64,000 nucleotides of DNA. It comes from Microbacterium sp. 67-17. Its GTDB lineage: Bacteria; Actinomycetota; Actinomycetes; Actinomycetales; Microbacteriaceae. Numbering within the stretch: position 1 is the stretch's first letter; every line of letters begins with the position of its first letter. The notes beneath the pieces were generated by a model that worked only from the letters and a program-made list of their open reading frames with translations, did not search any database and was not told where the DNA came from. Both the position numbers and the translations under genes were made by a program. The stretch covers positions 36,153-100,152 of the forward strand of contig NZ_MKTR01000020.1 in NCBI RefSeq assembly GCF_001898325.1, read 5' to 3'. Shown here one piece after another: positions 26,151 through 35,567 of the stretch.

Positions 26151-27677
26151 TCAGGTCGGGCCCGCGCGACGCTCCTCAGCCTCGTCGGCTTCGGCATCCC
26201 GTACCGCCGCTCGGCGCCGAGACAGGTCGACGATCGAGACGACGAAGGCCAGCGCAATGAAGAGCGCGACTGAGGACATGCCGATGAGATAGGCGTCGTG
26301 GTAGACGGCCAGCGAGTCCCGGTTGCCGGTCTCGCGATAGATCGTGGCGTAGAACAGGGCAAGAGCCACGGCGGTGCCGACCGCAGTACCGATGCGCTGA
26401 CCGAGCTGACCCACCGAGCCGGCAAGACCTCCCTCGGATACCGGCACGTCAGCGAGGGCAAGGGTCTGGTTCGGCGAGATCACGAGCCCACCCCCGAGGC
26501 CTCCGATGATCATCACGGCGCCCATCAGCCACGGGGTCAGCGCGGGGGTGGCGAAGACGGCGACGAGCACGAGACCGATCGCCGAGACCAGGACCATGAT
26601 GAGTCCACCGACGACCAACGGGCGACCGATGCGGGTCACGAGATTGCCGCCGACCCAGGAGGCCGCCGCGCTCGGGAGCGCGAAGCCGATGGTGACCATC
26701 CCGGCGAAGACCGGCTCGAGCTCGAGCCCCGCCTGCAAGTACAGGGTGGTCAGCAGGAACAGGGCGGGAAGGGCTGCGAAATACGAGGTCGCGAGCAGAG
26801 TGCCGTTGCGGTAGGACGCGATGCGAAACAGCGAGAACGGGATCAGCGGCGCGTGCCCACGGGCGGCATATCTCCGCTCCCAGGCGACGAACAGGGTCGC
26901 GAACAGGACGAAGACGGTCAGCAACCACCACCGACGCGGGTCGTCGTCGGGTGAGCCCGTGGTGAACAGGAACGGCCACATCAGTGCGAGCACCGTGACC
27001 CCGAACAGGATCACACCGATCGGATCGAGAGCGATGCGGCGCCCCGTGTGGACTCGGGTGGTCGGCAGCACCCAGACCGCCGCCGCGATCGCGGCGATTC
27101 CCAGGGGAACGTTCATCCAGAAGATCCAGCGCCAGCCGTCATCCGGACCGCCGAGGGCGATCATGAGCCCACCGAGCGTCGGCCCGAACGCCGTTGCGAG
27201 CCCGATTGTCGCCCCGAACAGGCCGAACGCCCGCCCGCGCTCGGCTCCCTGGAAGATCTGCTGAATGAGCCCGAGGACCTGTGGCATCTGGATGCCGGCA
27301 GCAACACCCTGCAGCAACCGGAAGACCATGAGAACCACGATGTTCGGGGCCAGCGCGCACCCGAGACTTGCGAGAGTGAACAGGATCAGGCCTACGAGGA
27401 ACAGCGCGCGCCGGGAACGCTGGTCACCGAGGCGCCCCATGGGAACCAGGAACAGACCGAAGGTCAGGACGTACCCCGAGACGATCAGCTGGAGTTCGGT
27501 GGAACCGGCGCCCAGGGCCTGTTCGATGGAGGGCAGCGCAACGTTGACCTTCGACAGGTCGAGGATTGTGATCGCGGCTACTGCCGCGGCTACCGCAAAC
27601 GCTCGCCACCGTGCGGCGTTGGTGAGCGGGATGGTGATGGTTCGTGGCTGCGACGACGCTCCCGAATCCGAACCCAC
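26151..27677 (-). CDS. MFS drug/solute exporter, DHA2 (14-helix) type
   Basis: 508 residues from a GTG, with about 14 hydrophobic helices. MFS motifs include the helix 2-3 loop GRLGDQRSRRALFL (motif A) and a motif-C-like helix 5 (GLATAFGPTLGGLM). The helix 1 start ITILDLSKVNVALPSIEQAL is typical of the DHA2/EmrB-QacA branch, proton-driven exporters of drugs and other hydrophobic compounds. There is no adjacent regulator, so the substrate cannot be inferred. It is convergent with the nucleosidase gene. Confidence 0.9.
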   Translation of the reverse strand: MGSDSGASSQPRTITIPLTNAARWRAFAVAAAVAAITILDLSKVNVALPSIEQALGAGSTELQLIVSGYVLTFGLFLVPMGRLGDQRSRRALFLVGLILFTLASLGCALAPNIVVLMVFRLLQGVAAGIQMPQVLGLIQQIFQGAERGRAFGLFGATIGLATAFGPTLGGLMIALGGPDDGWRWIFWMNVPLGIAAIAAAVWVLPTTRVHTGRRIALDPIGVILFGVTVLALMWPFLFTTGSPDDDPRRWWLLTVFVLFATLFVAWERRYAARGHAPLIPFSLFRIASYRNGTLLATSYFAALPALFLLTTLYLQAGLELEPVFAGMVTIGFALPSAAASWVGGNLVTRIGRPLVVGGLIMVLVSAIGLVLVAVFATPALTPWLMGAVMIIGGLGGGLVISPNQTLALADVPVSEGGLAGSVGQLGQRIGTAVGTAVALALFYATIYRETGNRDSLAVYHDAYLIGMSSVALFIALAFVVSIVDLSRRRAAVRDAEADEAEERRAGPT

Positions 27678-27731
27678 CCTGCCAGCGTATGCCCCCCAGC
27701 TCAGTGACGGATCGTCACGCAGCGCCCGCTA

Positions 27732-30710
27732 TCAGAGCAGACTGGGCGCGGCCTCGGTGGTGACGCTCGACCCGTAGGGCGTCGCCTCAACGAGGATGCC
27801 GATCGGAAGCTGCTCTTTCATCGCCTCGACGTGACTGATGACGCCGATCGTGCGGCCGCCCGAGCGCAGGTCGTCGAGGGTGCGCAGCGCCAGCTCGAGA
27901 GTCTCGGCATCCAGCGACCCGAACCCTTCATCGATGAAGAGCGTGTCGAGTCGGATGCCGCCGGCACGGCTCGTGACGACCTCTGCGAGGCCCAGGGCGA
28001 GAGCGAGGGAGGCAAGGAAGGTCTCGCCGCCGGACAGGGACTGGGGAGGGCGGGTGCGGCCCGTATAGGCGTCGTGGACATGGAGCCCAAGTCCCGAAGC
28101 GGCGCCGCGACGCGCCAGCGCGTCGGTGTGTTCCAGACGGTAGCGCCCGTCGGACATGTCGGCCAGGCGCAGGTTCGCGGCTGCGACGATCTCTTCGAGC
28201 TCGGCGGCCAGGACGAAGGTCTCGAGCGTCATGCGCATGGTGTTCGGAGCACGCCCGGCGAGCGTATCGGCCAGACGGACCAGGATCTGGTGCTGCTCGC
28301 GCCGTTGTTCACCCTCACGACCCTGCGTCTCGATCGCCAGTCGCAGATCTCCGAAACGGGTAACACGCTCACGGACCGCCGCCAGTTCAGCGACGGCATG
28401 CTGCCATCTCTCGCGCGCGAGCGTTGCATCGCGGAGCGAGGCGTCAGTGTCAGCGAGGTCCTCGGGCGCGTCGGCGAGTTGCAGTTCGAGTTCGAGCAGC
28501 CGCTCCTTCGCAATGCGCTTCGCGGCGTCATGATCGCTCAGCCGCGACGACAGGTCTTCGAGCTGGATCGGTGTGAGCAGCGCGGCACATGCTGACGGGG
28601 GATCAGGGAACGATGACACCGAGACGTCCGCGGCGAGCTTGCGATCGGCGTCATGCTCCCGTTCGAGGGCGAGCTCATGGGCGCGGCGAGCCTCGGCAAG
28701 CCGCTGCGCCGTTCGTCGCCGAGCCTCGGCATCGGCGATCCGTGCGTGAACGCTGGGAAAAGCACCGCGCGCGGTAGCTACAGCTTCCTCGGCCTCGGTG
28801 ATCCGACCGTCCAGGACCGTCCGTGCGGTGTCGAGTTCTGCCAGGCGAGCGGCAGCGGCGTCCAGTTCGGCCCGCAGGTCGTGCTCACGCGCCTCGAGTT
28901 CGCCGCGCAGACTGCGAGCGCGATCGAGTGCCTCGGTTGCGCGTTCGGCGAGCTCCAGCCGGGACTGGCTCTCGCGCTGACGCACGTGAAGGTCTTCGAC
29001 CGAGCCGCGCGCCCGGGCACGTGCGGCATCGACGCGCGCGGTGACCGCGGTATGGCGTGCGGCGCTCTCGCGATCCGCCGCGAGGGCGCGGTCGCGATCT
29101 TCTTCGGCGGCCGCGAGGACAGCGTCCGTGACGGGATCGTGGTTGCTCGGAGCCGGCTCGGGGTGATCCAGCGAACCGCACACGGGGCAGGGGTCATCAT
29201 CGGTGAGCCCGTCGGCAAGCTCTGCGGCGAATCCGGCGAGGCGCCGACGCATGAGCTGACCCCAGGCTGCCACAGCCTCTTCGACGGCGCGCGACGCCTC
29301 GAGCCGGTCGGCGCTTGCCGCGGCAAGCTCCACTGCGGCAGCTTCGGCCTCTCGCGCAGCGACCAGGCGCACCGCAAGATCCTCGCTGTCGGCACGGGCG
29401 GCCTCGAGTCCAGCCGCAGCGACGGACAGTTTCTCGATCTCATCGCCGAGCCGCCCCCGTTCATGCTCGGCCCGGGTGAGCGCGTCGCGGGTCACGGCAA
29501 GAACCGCCCGAACTGCCTCAGCTTGAGCGGTTGCACGGGTCAGGTCGGCGCGGTCGGTAGCGAGCTGCCGCTCAGCATTCTCCGCATCCTGCCATCGCGC
29601 GATGTCGCCCGTGAGGGCCTGTGCCACGGCGAACAACTCGTCGACAGGAAGGGCGGTGTCTACCCCCGCCGCAGCGTCAGCGAGCGCCGCCGCCTCGATC
29701 GCGCCTGTCGCCTCGACGTCGGCGTGGGCGCGGCCCGCCTCTTCGATCACGGCGCGCAGCGGCTCGGCAGCGCGGGCCCTCTCGAGCGTCGCTCGGTCCG
29801 GCGCGAGCGACGCGGATTCGGTCTCGATCGCCGCCATGCGCTCGCGTGCGGCGTTGCGCTGCTGTTGCTGCTCGCGCAGCTGGCGCACGCGGGTGTGCGC
29901 GGCTTCCGCGGCCGCCAGGGCCGCATCGGCCCGCTCGACGGCGTCAGCGCGGGTCTGCAGGTCGTATCCCGCGCGGGCAGCCACGCGTTCCAGGTCGATC
30001 GTCTCGTCCGAGACGTGCCAACCGGCCTCTCGTGCGAGCGCTTCGGCGTCGCTCTGCAGGCGTTGCAGGTGTCCGGCGTCACGCTCTTGTTCACGCTCGG
30101 ACTCGCGTCGGAGTTCGTCGAGGCGCTTCTCGTAGTCCTCGTAGATCTGGGTACCGAACAGCGTCCGCAGCACCCGCTGCCGGTCGACGTTTCCTGCCAG
30201 CAGGAACTGCGAGAAACGGTTCTGGGCGAGCAGGATCACCTGCAGGAACTGCTGGTGGGACAGGCCGACGACCTCGTCGATCGCGTGGCCCACGTCCCGC
30301 GGCCCGGCGGCGTACCCCACCCAGTGCTCGCTGCCGTCCGCAGCCGGTTCCAGCCGCTCGAGCAGAGCGTCGGCCGCGACGATTGTCATGCCGGTGCCGC
30401 GACGCTTGGGGCGTTCGTAGTCCGGCGACCGCGAAATCCGCCAACGATCACTTCCGGTACTGAACTCCAGCGTGACCTGCGTCGGATCGTCGGGGCCGCA
30501 GTAATCGCTGCGCAGGCGCCGATCGACTCCGTCATAGCGGGGGACCGTGCCGTAGAGGGCGAAACAGACGGCATCGAGGATGCTGGACTTGCCCGCTCCG
30601 GTGCGACCGGCGATCACGAACACACCCGAGGGGGCGAGAGCGTCGAGGTCGACATCCTGCCGCTCACGGAAGGGACCGAACCCTTCGATCTGCACCCGGT
30701 GGATCCTCAC
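27732..30710 (-). CDS. sbcC: exonuclease subunit SbcC (SMC-like ATPase)
   Basis: 992 residues from a GTG. The ABC-type ATPase is split by two long coiled coils: Walker A GRTGAGKSSILDAV at residues ~35-48, signature LSGGETFLASLAL and Walker B TLFIDEGFGSLD near the C-terminus. The zinc hook CPVCGSLDHPEP lies at the middle (residue ~508). With SbcD it forms the MR-type nuclease that opens hairpins and protein-blocked DNA ends. Its start overlaps the sbcD stop by 4 bases (GTGA), so the two are translationally coupled. Confidence 0.96.
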   Translation of the reverse strand: MRIHRVQIEGFGPFRERQDVDLDALAPSGVFVIAGRTGAGKSSILDAVCFALYGTVPRYDGVDRRLRSDYCGPDDPTQVTLEFSTGSDRWRISRSPDYERPKRRGTGMTIVAADALLERLEPAADGSEHWVGYAAGPRDVGHAIDEVVGLSHQQFLQVILLAQNRFSQFLLAGNVDRQRVLRTLFGTQIYEDYEKRLDELRRESEREQERDAGHLQRLQSDAEALAREAGWHVSDETIDLERVAARAGYDLQTRADAVERADAALAAAEAAHTRVRQLREQQQQRNAARERMAAIETESASLAPDRATLERARAAEPLRAVIEEAGRAHADVEATGAIEAAALADAAAGVDTALPVDELFAVAQALTGDIARWQDAENAERQLATDRADLTRATAQAEAVRAVLAVTRDALTRAEHERGRLGDEIEKLSVAAAGLEAARADSEDLAVRLVAAREAEAAAVELAAASADRLEASRAVEEAVAAWGQLMRRRLAGFAAELADGLTDDDPCPVCGSLDHPEPAPSNHDPVTDAVLAAAEEDRDRALAADRESAARHTAVTARVDAARARARGSVEDLHVRQRESQSRLELAERATEALDRARSLRGELEAREHDLRAELDAAAARLAELDTARTVLDGRITEAEEAVATARGAFPSVHARIADAEARRRTAQRLAEARRAHELALEREHDADRKLAADVSVSSFPDPPSACAALLTPIQLEDLSSRLSDHDAAKRIAKERLLELELQLADAPEDLADTDASLRDATLARERWQHAVAELAAVRERVTRFGDLRLAIETQGREGEQRREQHQILVRLADTLAGRAPNTMRMTLETFVLAAELEEIVAAANLRLADMSDGRYRLEHTDALARRGAASGLGLHVHDAYTGRTRPPQSLSGGETFLASLALALGLAEVVTSRAGGIRLDTLFIDEGFGSLDAETLELALRTLDDLRSGGRTIGVISHVEAMKEQLPIGILVEATPYGSSVTTEAAPSLL

Positions 30711-31861
30711 GCGACGGCCTCCGCTACCGTACGACCCTCGATCACCTCGGAGATCAGCTCCGCCTCCGCCGGGCTGGCACCCTCACCCTCGCGGACGTGA
30801 GCAAGGAAGGCGCCGATGAGTTCGACGTCGGTCCGAGCCGTCCGCACGCGGCCGGCGTAGGTCTGATCGTCGCGCTCGTGCTGACGCTCAGGGGCGTGGA
30901 CCACTGCCGCGCAGAAGGGGAAGCGCTCTTGCAGTCGGCGCAGCGGATCGCGCTGCGGTGTGGCATCCGTGTACTCGGCTCGCACCCACGCGGTCGTCGC
31001 GTACTCGTGTTCGGCCGCGGAACACAGCTCATCGAGGGTGCCGCGAATCGTGACGAGGCGACGCGGTACCGGCAGGTCGAGCCAGGTGACAGAGGCTTCG
31101 CCGGTTGCCGAGAGGTCAACGAGCCACGAGCCGCGCGGCTTGTCGGCCTCGCCGAAGCTGTAGTGCAGCGGCGCGCCCGCGTACCGCACGGTGGGCGCGA
31201 GCTGCTGACGACCGTGGATGTGCCCGAGAGCGACGTAGTCAATGCCCACGAACTCGGCGAGCGGGACGACGTCGAGTCCGCCCTGTTGGATGTCTCGTTC
31301 GAGCCCGGGAGTGGGGTCGACGCCCGCGGTGAAACAGTGGGATACGACGACCGAGCGGCCACCCCGCGAAGCATGGTCTGCGCGGATGAGACCCATGGCG
31401 TGCGCAATCGCGTCGTGCTGGGTGCGCAGCTTCTCGCCGGGCCAGGTCCGTCGCAGCAGCGCCGGCTCGAGGTAGGGGATGCCGTAGACGTGAACGGGCC
31501 CGTGCTCGTCGGTCAGCGTGATCGGCGCATCCACGGTCGCCGGATCGGTCCGGACGTGGATTCCCGCCCGCAGCAGGCCGGACTGGAACCCCAGCCGGGC
31601 CGCCGAATCATGGTTGCCGCTGGTCACGACCACGGCGGCACCGGCATCAGCGAGCCCCGAGAGCATGTCGGTGAGCAGCGTGTAGCACTCCGCTGGCGGC
31701 GTCGATGAGTCGAAGACATCTCCGGCGACGATCACGACCTCGACGGAGTTCTCCCGAACCTGCTCGATCAGCGCGTCGAGCACCTCCCGGAGCGCAGGCA
31801 GGGTCGAGTGTCCGTGGAAGGACCTCCCGATGTGCCAGTCGGAGGTGTGGAGGATGCGCAT
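30707..31861 (-). CDS. sbcD: exonuclease subunit SbcD (Mre11-like)
   Basis: 384 residues. Metallophosphoesterase motifs occur in order: TSDWHIGRSF (I), VAGDVFDSS (II), TSGNHDSAA (III), VVSHCF (IV) and LGHIHGRQ (V), binding the two Mn ions of the nuclease site. The capping domain follows from about residue 270. First gene of the sbcDC operon. The LacI regulator gene ends only 4 bases upstream on the same strand, although functional linkage with it is unlikely. Confidence 0.96.
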   Translation of the reverse strand: MRILHTSDWHIGRSFHGHSTLPALREVLDALIEQVRENSVEVVIVAGDVFDSSTPPAECYTLLTDMLSGLADAGAAVVVTSGNHDSAARLGFQSGLLRAGIHVRTDPATVDAPITLTDEHGPVHVYGIPYLEPALLRRTWPGEKLRTQHDAIAHAMGLIRADHASRGGRSVVVSHCFTAGVDPTPGLERDIQQGGLDVVPLAEFVGIDYVALGHIHGRQQLAPTVRYAGAPLHYSFGEADKPRGSWLVDLSATGEASVTWLDLPVPRRLVTIRGTLDELCSAAEHEYATTAWVRAEYTDATPQRDPLRRLQERFPFCAAVVHAPERQHERDDQTYAGRVRTARTDVELIGAFLAHVREGEGASPAEAELISEVIEGRTVAEAVA

Positions 31862-31865
31862 GCCC

Positions 31866-33011
31866 TCACGCTACGGCGGGCTCCCGACATCCGCCCCGAG
31901 GCTCACGGGGATACGGCGGCCTGGTGGGGGGCCGATGCCGCTCGGTGGGCTCCGGCATCTGCCCGCCTGGGTCCGGAGCTGCCACCGACTCGCGCATCCG
32001 CAGCGGCATCGGAACGCGCCGGATCCGCCCCCAGTCGGGAGCATCGTCTTCCAGGAGGACCTGAAGTGCCAGCGCGCCAAGTTCGTAATGGGGCAGCGCG
32101 AAGGTCGTCAGACGCGGCCGCAACCAGCTCGCGAGCTGATGGTCATCGAACGACACGATCGAGAAGTCGCCGGGGATCGACAGTCCCGCCTCTTGAATCG
32201 CCTGGTAAGCCCCGAAGGCCAGACGGTCGTTGAACGTGATGATGGCCTCGCCGCGCACGCCCGTGTCCAGCAGAGAACGTGTGGCAGCCCACCCGTCCTC
32301 AGGCAGCCACACCGAGCACAGCCGCGCGCTGGCGGGCTCCAGCCCGTCGTCGTCGAGGGCATCAAGGATGCCGCGCAACCGCTCGGATCCCGCGACCGTC
32401 TGCACCGGAACGTCGTCGGGTCCCGGGCCGGCGCCGACGAGGTGGATGCGGGAGTGCCCTGCCGCCCGGAGCACATCGACTGCCGCGCGCCCGGCGGAGT
32501 ACTCATCGGGCACGATGGAGGGGACGGTTCCGACGGCGCTGTCTTCGGGAAGGGCGTTCAGCAGCACGACGCTGCGAGGATCGATTCCCGCGGGCACCGC
32601 ACGCACGCGCGTGAACATCGACGCGATGATGAGGCCATCGACCTGGCGGTCGATCATGCCCTGCACAAGGCGCCGCTCCTCGTCAGGGGCGCCCTCGGTC
32701 TCACCGATGAAGAGCATGTACCCGTTTCGGTGGGCGTGCTCGAGAGCACCCTTGATGAGATCGCCGGCCAGTTGCGAAGTGGCCACCGTGTCGGAGACGA
32801 AGCCGATTGTTCGGCTCGATCCGCGGCGCAACGCTGACGAGAGGATGTTGGGGCGATAAGCGAGCTCGGCTGCGACGCGGCGAACACGTTGCTGCGCCGC
32901 TTCCGAGATCCGCAGTTCGTCTCCTCGATCCGAGAGCACGAGCGAGGCGGTCGTCCGCGAGACACCGGCGGCAGCTGCGACATCGGCGAGGGTCACGCGC
33001 TTGGACTTCAC
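31866..33011 (-). CDS. LacI-family transcriptional regulator (carbohydrate cluster 1)
   Basis: 381 residues from the GTG at 33011, selected for the GGAGGA box and because the DNA-binding helix RVTLADVAAAAGVSRTTASLVL starts at residue 5. A hinge helix region (AYRPNILSSALRRG) and a periplasmic-binding-protein-like effector domain follow (residues ~60-340). The last ~30 residues are Pro/Arg-rich and atypical. It is divergent from the sugar-binding protein gene at 33256, and palindromes of LacI type lie between them, so it most likely represses that transporter. Confidence 0.9.
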   Translation of the reverse strand: MKSKRVTLADVAAAAGVSRTTASLVLSDRGDELRISEAAQQRVRRVAAELAYRPNILSSALRRGSSRTIGFVSDTVATSQLAGDLIKGALEHAHRNGYMLFIGETEGAPDEERRLVQGMIDRQVDGLIIASMFTRVRAVPAGIDPRSVVLLNALPEDSAVGTVPSIVPDEYSAGRAAVDVLRAAGHSRIHLVGAGPGPDDVPVQTVAGSERLRGILDALDDDGLEPASARLCSVWLPEDGWAATRSLLDTGVRGEAIITFNDRLAFGAYQAIQEAGLSIPGDFSIVSFDDHQLASWLRPRLTTFALPHYELGALALQVLLEDDAPDWGRIRRVPMPLRMRESVAAPDPGGQMPEPTERHRPPTRPPYPREPRGGCREPAVA

Positions 33012-33133
33012 GGCGTTCCTCCTTCGTTCGCAGCATCCTAGAGCGCTGCGGCGCCGCGCGTCGCCTCGCCGGTGCGTCGACGAGGATGGCTTACGCAGTT
33101 GACAGATCGGGTGGACGTGACGGAGGATGGCCT

Positions 33134-33160
33134 TGCTAATGCGATTTAGCACACGCGCTA
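33134..33160. promoter_or_regulatory. LacI-type operators in the lacI/binding-protein divergent region
   Basis: TGCTAATGCGATTTAGCA (33134-33151) is an 18-base dyad with central CG and six matching outer pairs. It overlaps a second weaker dyad, TAGCACACGCGCTA (33147-33160). The central CG and the position ~100 bases before the binding-protein gene are what LacI-family sites usually show. Confidence 0.6.
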
Positions 33161-33255
33161 GCCCCGTGGTGACGCCGCCGCCGCACCCGCGGAGACATCA
33201 GAAACACAGCCCTGGCGCCATCGCTGTACACACCCCAATCGGAAGGAAGACACCG

Positions 33256-34605
33256 ATGTCTCGAGTCCCCCACCGCCGAGTCCTGGCGATCCTCGCAGCC
33301 GGCGCAGCAGCCGGCCTGACACTCACCGCCTGCGCACCGCCCGGAAGCGACAGCGCACCGACCTCTGCCGCTTCCGTCGACCCGACCGCCGGCTGTGGCA
33401 CCGATGACGTCGTTCTCGACATGTACATCGAGACCGGGTTCCCCCTCCCCAAGGAACTTGCCGCCGAGTTCACCAACCAACACCCGAACGTCACCTTCGA
33501 CATCCGCGAGGACCAATTCGCCGTCATCACCCAGAACGCCCCGCGCGTGCTGCAGGACTCGCCGCCCGACCTGATGCGCCTGCCGCAGATGTCCGAGCTG
33601 GCATCGGGCGGGCTGCTGCTCGACCTCGACCCCTATGCCGAGGCCTACGGCTGGGTGGACTGGCCGGAATCGCAGCTCGAGCAGCTGCGCGTCGACGATG
33701 AGGGCCGCCGCGGCAACGGCCCGCTCTACGGCATGGGCCTGAACTTCTCGATGACCGGCGTGTTCTACAACAAGGAACTTGCCGCCCAGATCGGTATGGA
33801 TGAGCCGCCGCAGACCCTCGAAGAGTTCGACGGCTACCTGCAGGCTGCCAAGGATGCCGGGCTCACCCCGATGGCGCAGTTCAACGGCGGTGCCACCGGT
33901 GGCCTGCTGTTCCCGCTGCAGGCGCTGATGGCCTCCTACGGGCCGACGGCTCCGATCAACGACTGGATCTTCCAGGTGCCGGATGCCACGATCGACACCC
34001 CTGAGAACCTCGAGGCCGCCCAGCACCTGCAGAAGTGGGTGGATGCCGGATACTTCGCGCCTGACATCAACTCGCTCGACTACTCGCAGATGATGAGCCG
34101 GTTCATCGGCGGCGAGAGCGTGTTCGTCTTCAGTGGTGACTGGGAGTCCGGAAACCTCGACGCCCAGATGCCCGGCAACGCCGGCTTCTTCCTGATGCCC
34201 CCGCTCGAGGGAAGCGGCCAGATGGGCGCCATGTCGGCCCCGCTGACCTACGGCATCGCTGCCGGTGCCGAGCACCCGGACTGCGCTGCGGAGTTCCTGA
34301 ACTGGATCGCGACCGACGAGACCGCACGCACCATCACGGTCGAGGTCGGCGGTTCCCACCCGATGGGTCCGGCTGACGCGTTCATGCCCGAGGTCGACCC
34401 CGACTCGGTGACGGCCGCGACGCTGGCTGCCGGAAACGTCATCAACGAGGTCAACGGCGCGATGGACTTCATCGCCAACGCAACCGGATCGATCTACGCG
34501 CAGAGCTGGACCCCCAATGTTCAGCGCCTGGCGGCTGGCGAAGAGGATGCTGCGACGCTGCTCAGCAACGTGCAGGCCGACTACGAGCAGGAAGTGAGCG
34601 AGTAA
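33256..34605 (+). CDS. ABC transporter sugar-binding lipoprotein (CUT1 type), cluster 1
   Basis: 449 residues from the ATG at 33256, preceded by GGAAGGAAG. A signal peptide with lipobox LTLTAC (Cys near residue 24) anchors it to the outer face of the membrane. The mature part is an extracellular solute-binding protein of family 1 (VLDMYIETGFPLPKELAAEF; PLYGMGLNFSMTGVFYNKEL; VFVFSGDWESGNL). The permease genes follow immediately (5 bases), then an esterase. Likely substrates are oligosaccharides, possibly acylated. Confidence 0.92.
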   Translation: MSRVPHRRVLAILAAGAAAGLTLTACAPPGSDSAPTSAASVDPTAGCGTDDVVLDMYIETGFPLPKELAAEFTNQHPNVTFDIREDQFAVITQNAPRVLQDSPPDLMRLPQMSELASGGLLLDLDPYAEAYGWVDWPESQLEQLRVDDEGRRGNGPLYGMGLNFSMTGVFYNKELAAQIGMDEPPQTLEEFDGYLQAAKDAGLTPMAQFNGGATGGLLFPLQALMASYGPTAPINDWIFQVPDATIDTPENLEAAQHLQKWVDAGYFAPDINSLDYSQMMSRFIGGESVFVFSGDWESGNLDAQMPGNAGFFLMPPLEGSGQMGAMSAPLTYGIAAGAEHPDCAAEFLNWIATDETARTITVEVGGSHPMGPADAFMPEVDPDSVTAATLAAGNVINEVNGAMDFIANATGSIYAQSWTPNVQRLAAGEEDAATLLSNVQADYEQEVSE

Positions 34606-34610
34606 CGCTC

Positions 34611-35567
34611 ATGACCTCCCGTACCACGGGGGCTGCGCCGGTTTCCGGCGTGGCCCCCACCACGAAACGGCACCGAACCCCGGCGCAGCCCGCGCGTCGG
34701 CTCCGGAACGCGGCGGGGATTTACCTCCTCGTTCTCCCCGCCGCGTTCTTCTACGTCGTCTTCGTGATCCTGCCCATCGGACGCACCGCTCAGTACTCGC
34801 TCTACGACTGGGATGGCATCGGCCCGGCGACATGGGCTGGCTTCGACAACTACGTCGAGGTCTTCACCAATCCGAAGCTCGTCGGTTCGATCCTCAACTC
34901 GTTCGAGCTGATCCTCTACTTCAGCATCATCCCGGTCCTGCTCGCCCTGTTTGCGGCGAACATCATCCGCGGCATCGCCACCACACGGCTCGCGGGCGTC
35001 TCTCGCACCGTGCTGTTCCTGCCGCAGGTGATTCCGCTTGTGGCCGCGGGCATCATGTGGACGTGGCTCCTGGCCACCAACGGTCTTGTCAATCAGCTCC
35101 TGCGCGCCATCGGACTCGGGGAGATCACCCGCGCCTGGCTCGGTGACTTTGCGACGGCGCTGCCCGCCGTCGGTGTCATCGGAGCATGGGTGCAGTTCGG
35201 CTTCTGTCTGCTCCTGCTGTTGGCCGGCATGACCAAGATCGATCCGAATCTCTACGAGGCAGCCCGCATCGACGGCGCAGGCCCCGTACGAGAGTTCGTC
35301 TCGATCACCCTGCCGAGTCTTCGGCAGGAACTCGCGGTTGCGATCACCATCACGGTGATCGCCGCGCTCGCGAGCTTCGACATCATCTACATCTCGACGC
35401 AGGGCGGTCCCGGCAACGCGACGCTCGTGCCCGGCCTGCAGATCTACTATCTGGCCTTCTTCGAACGCGACATCGGCACAGCTTCGGCCCTCGGCATCGC
35501 CCTCATGGCCCTGGTACTGATCGTCGTGCTGCCGCTGCAGCGCATTCTGAGAGGACGCGACGGATGA
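34611..35567 (+). CDS. ABC sugar transporter permease (MalF-like), cluster 1
   Basis: 318 residues with six membrane segments. The ATPase-docking EAA loop reads YEAARIDGAGPVREFVSITLP (central residues at ~225-240), normal for CUT1 permeases. Its stop overlaps the next permease start by 4 bases (ATGA). No ATPase gene is present in this cluster, so it must use one encoded elsewhere, as MsiK does in actinobacteria. Confidence 0.94.
   Translation: MTSRTTGAAPVSGVAPTTKRHRTPAQPARRLRNAAGIYLLVLPAAFFYVVFVILPIGRTAQYSLYDWDGIGPATWAGFDNYVEVFTNPKLVGSILNSFELILYFSIIPVLLALFAANIIRGIATTRLAGVSRTVLFLPQVIPLVAAGIMWTWLLATNGLVNQLLRAIGLGEITRAWLGDFATALPAVGVIGAWVQFGFCLLLLLAGMTKIDPNLYEAARIDGAGPVREFVSITLPSLRQELAVAITITVIAALASFDIIYISTQGGPGNATLVPGLQIYYLAFFERDIGTASALGIALMALVLIVVLPLQRILRGRDG

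Noticed and set aside
27704..27718. Small hairpin GTGACG-GAT-CGTCAC between the MFS exporter start and sbcC end
   Set aside because: Six base pairs can occur by chance. It could be a terminator or operator but nothing else supports it.
28653..30800. 715-codon plus-strand open frame opposite sbcC
   Set aside because: Lies wholly within sbcC on the other strand. SbcC has all its ATPase and zinc-hook motifs, so the shadow is not a gene.
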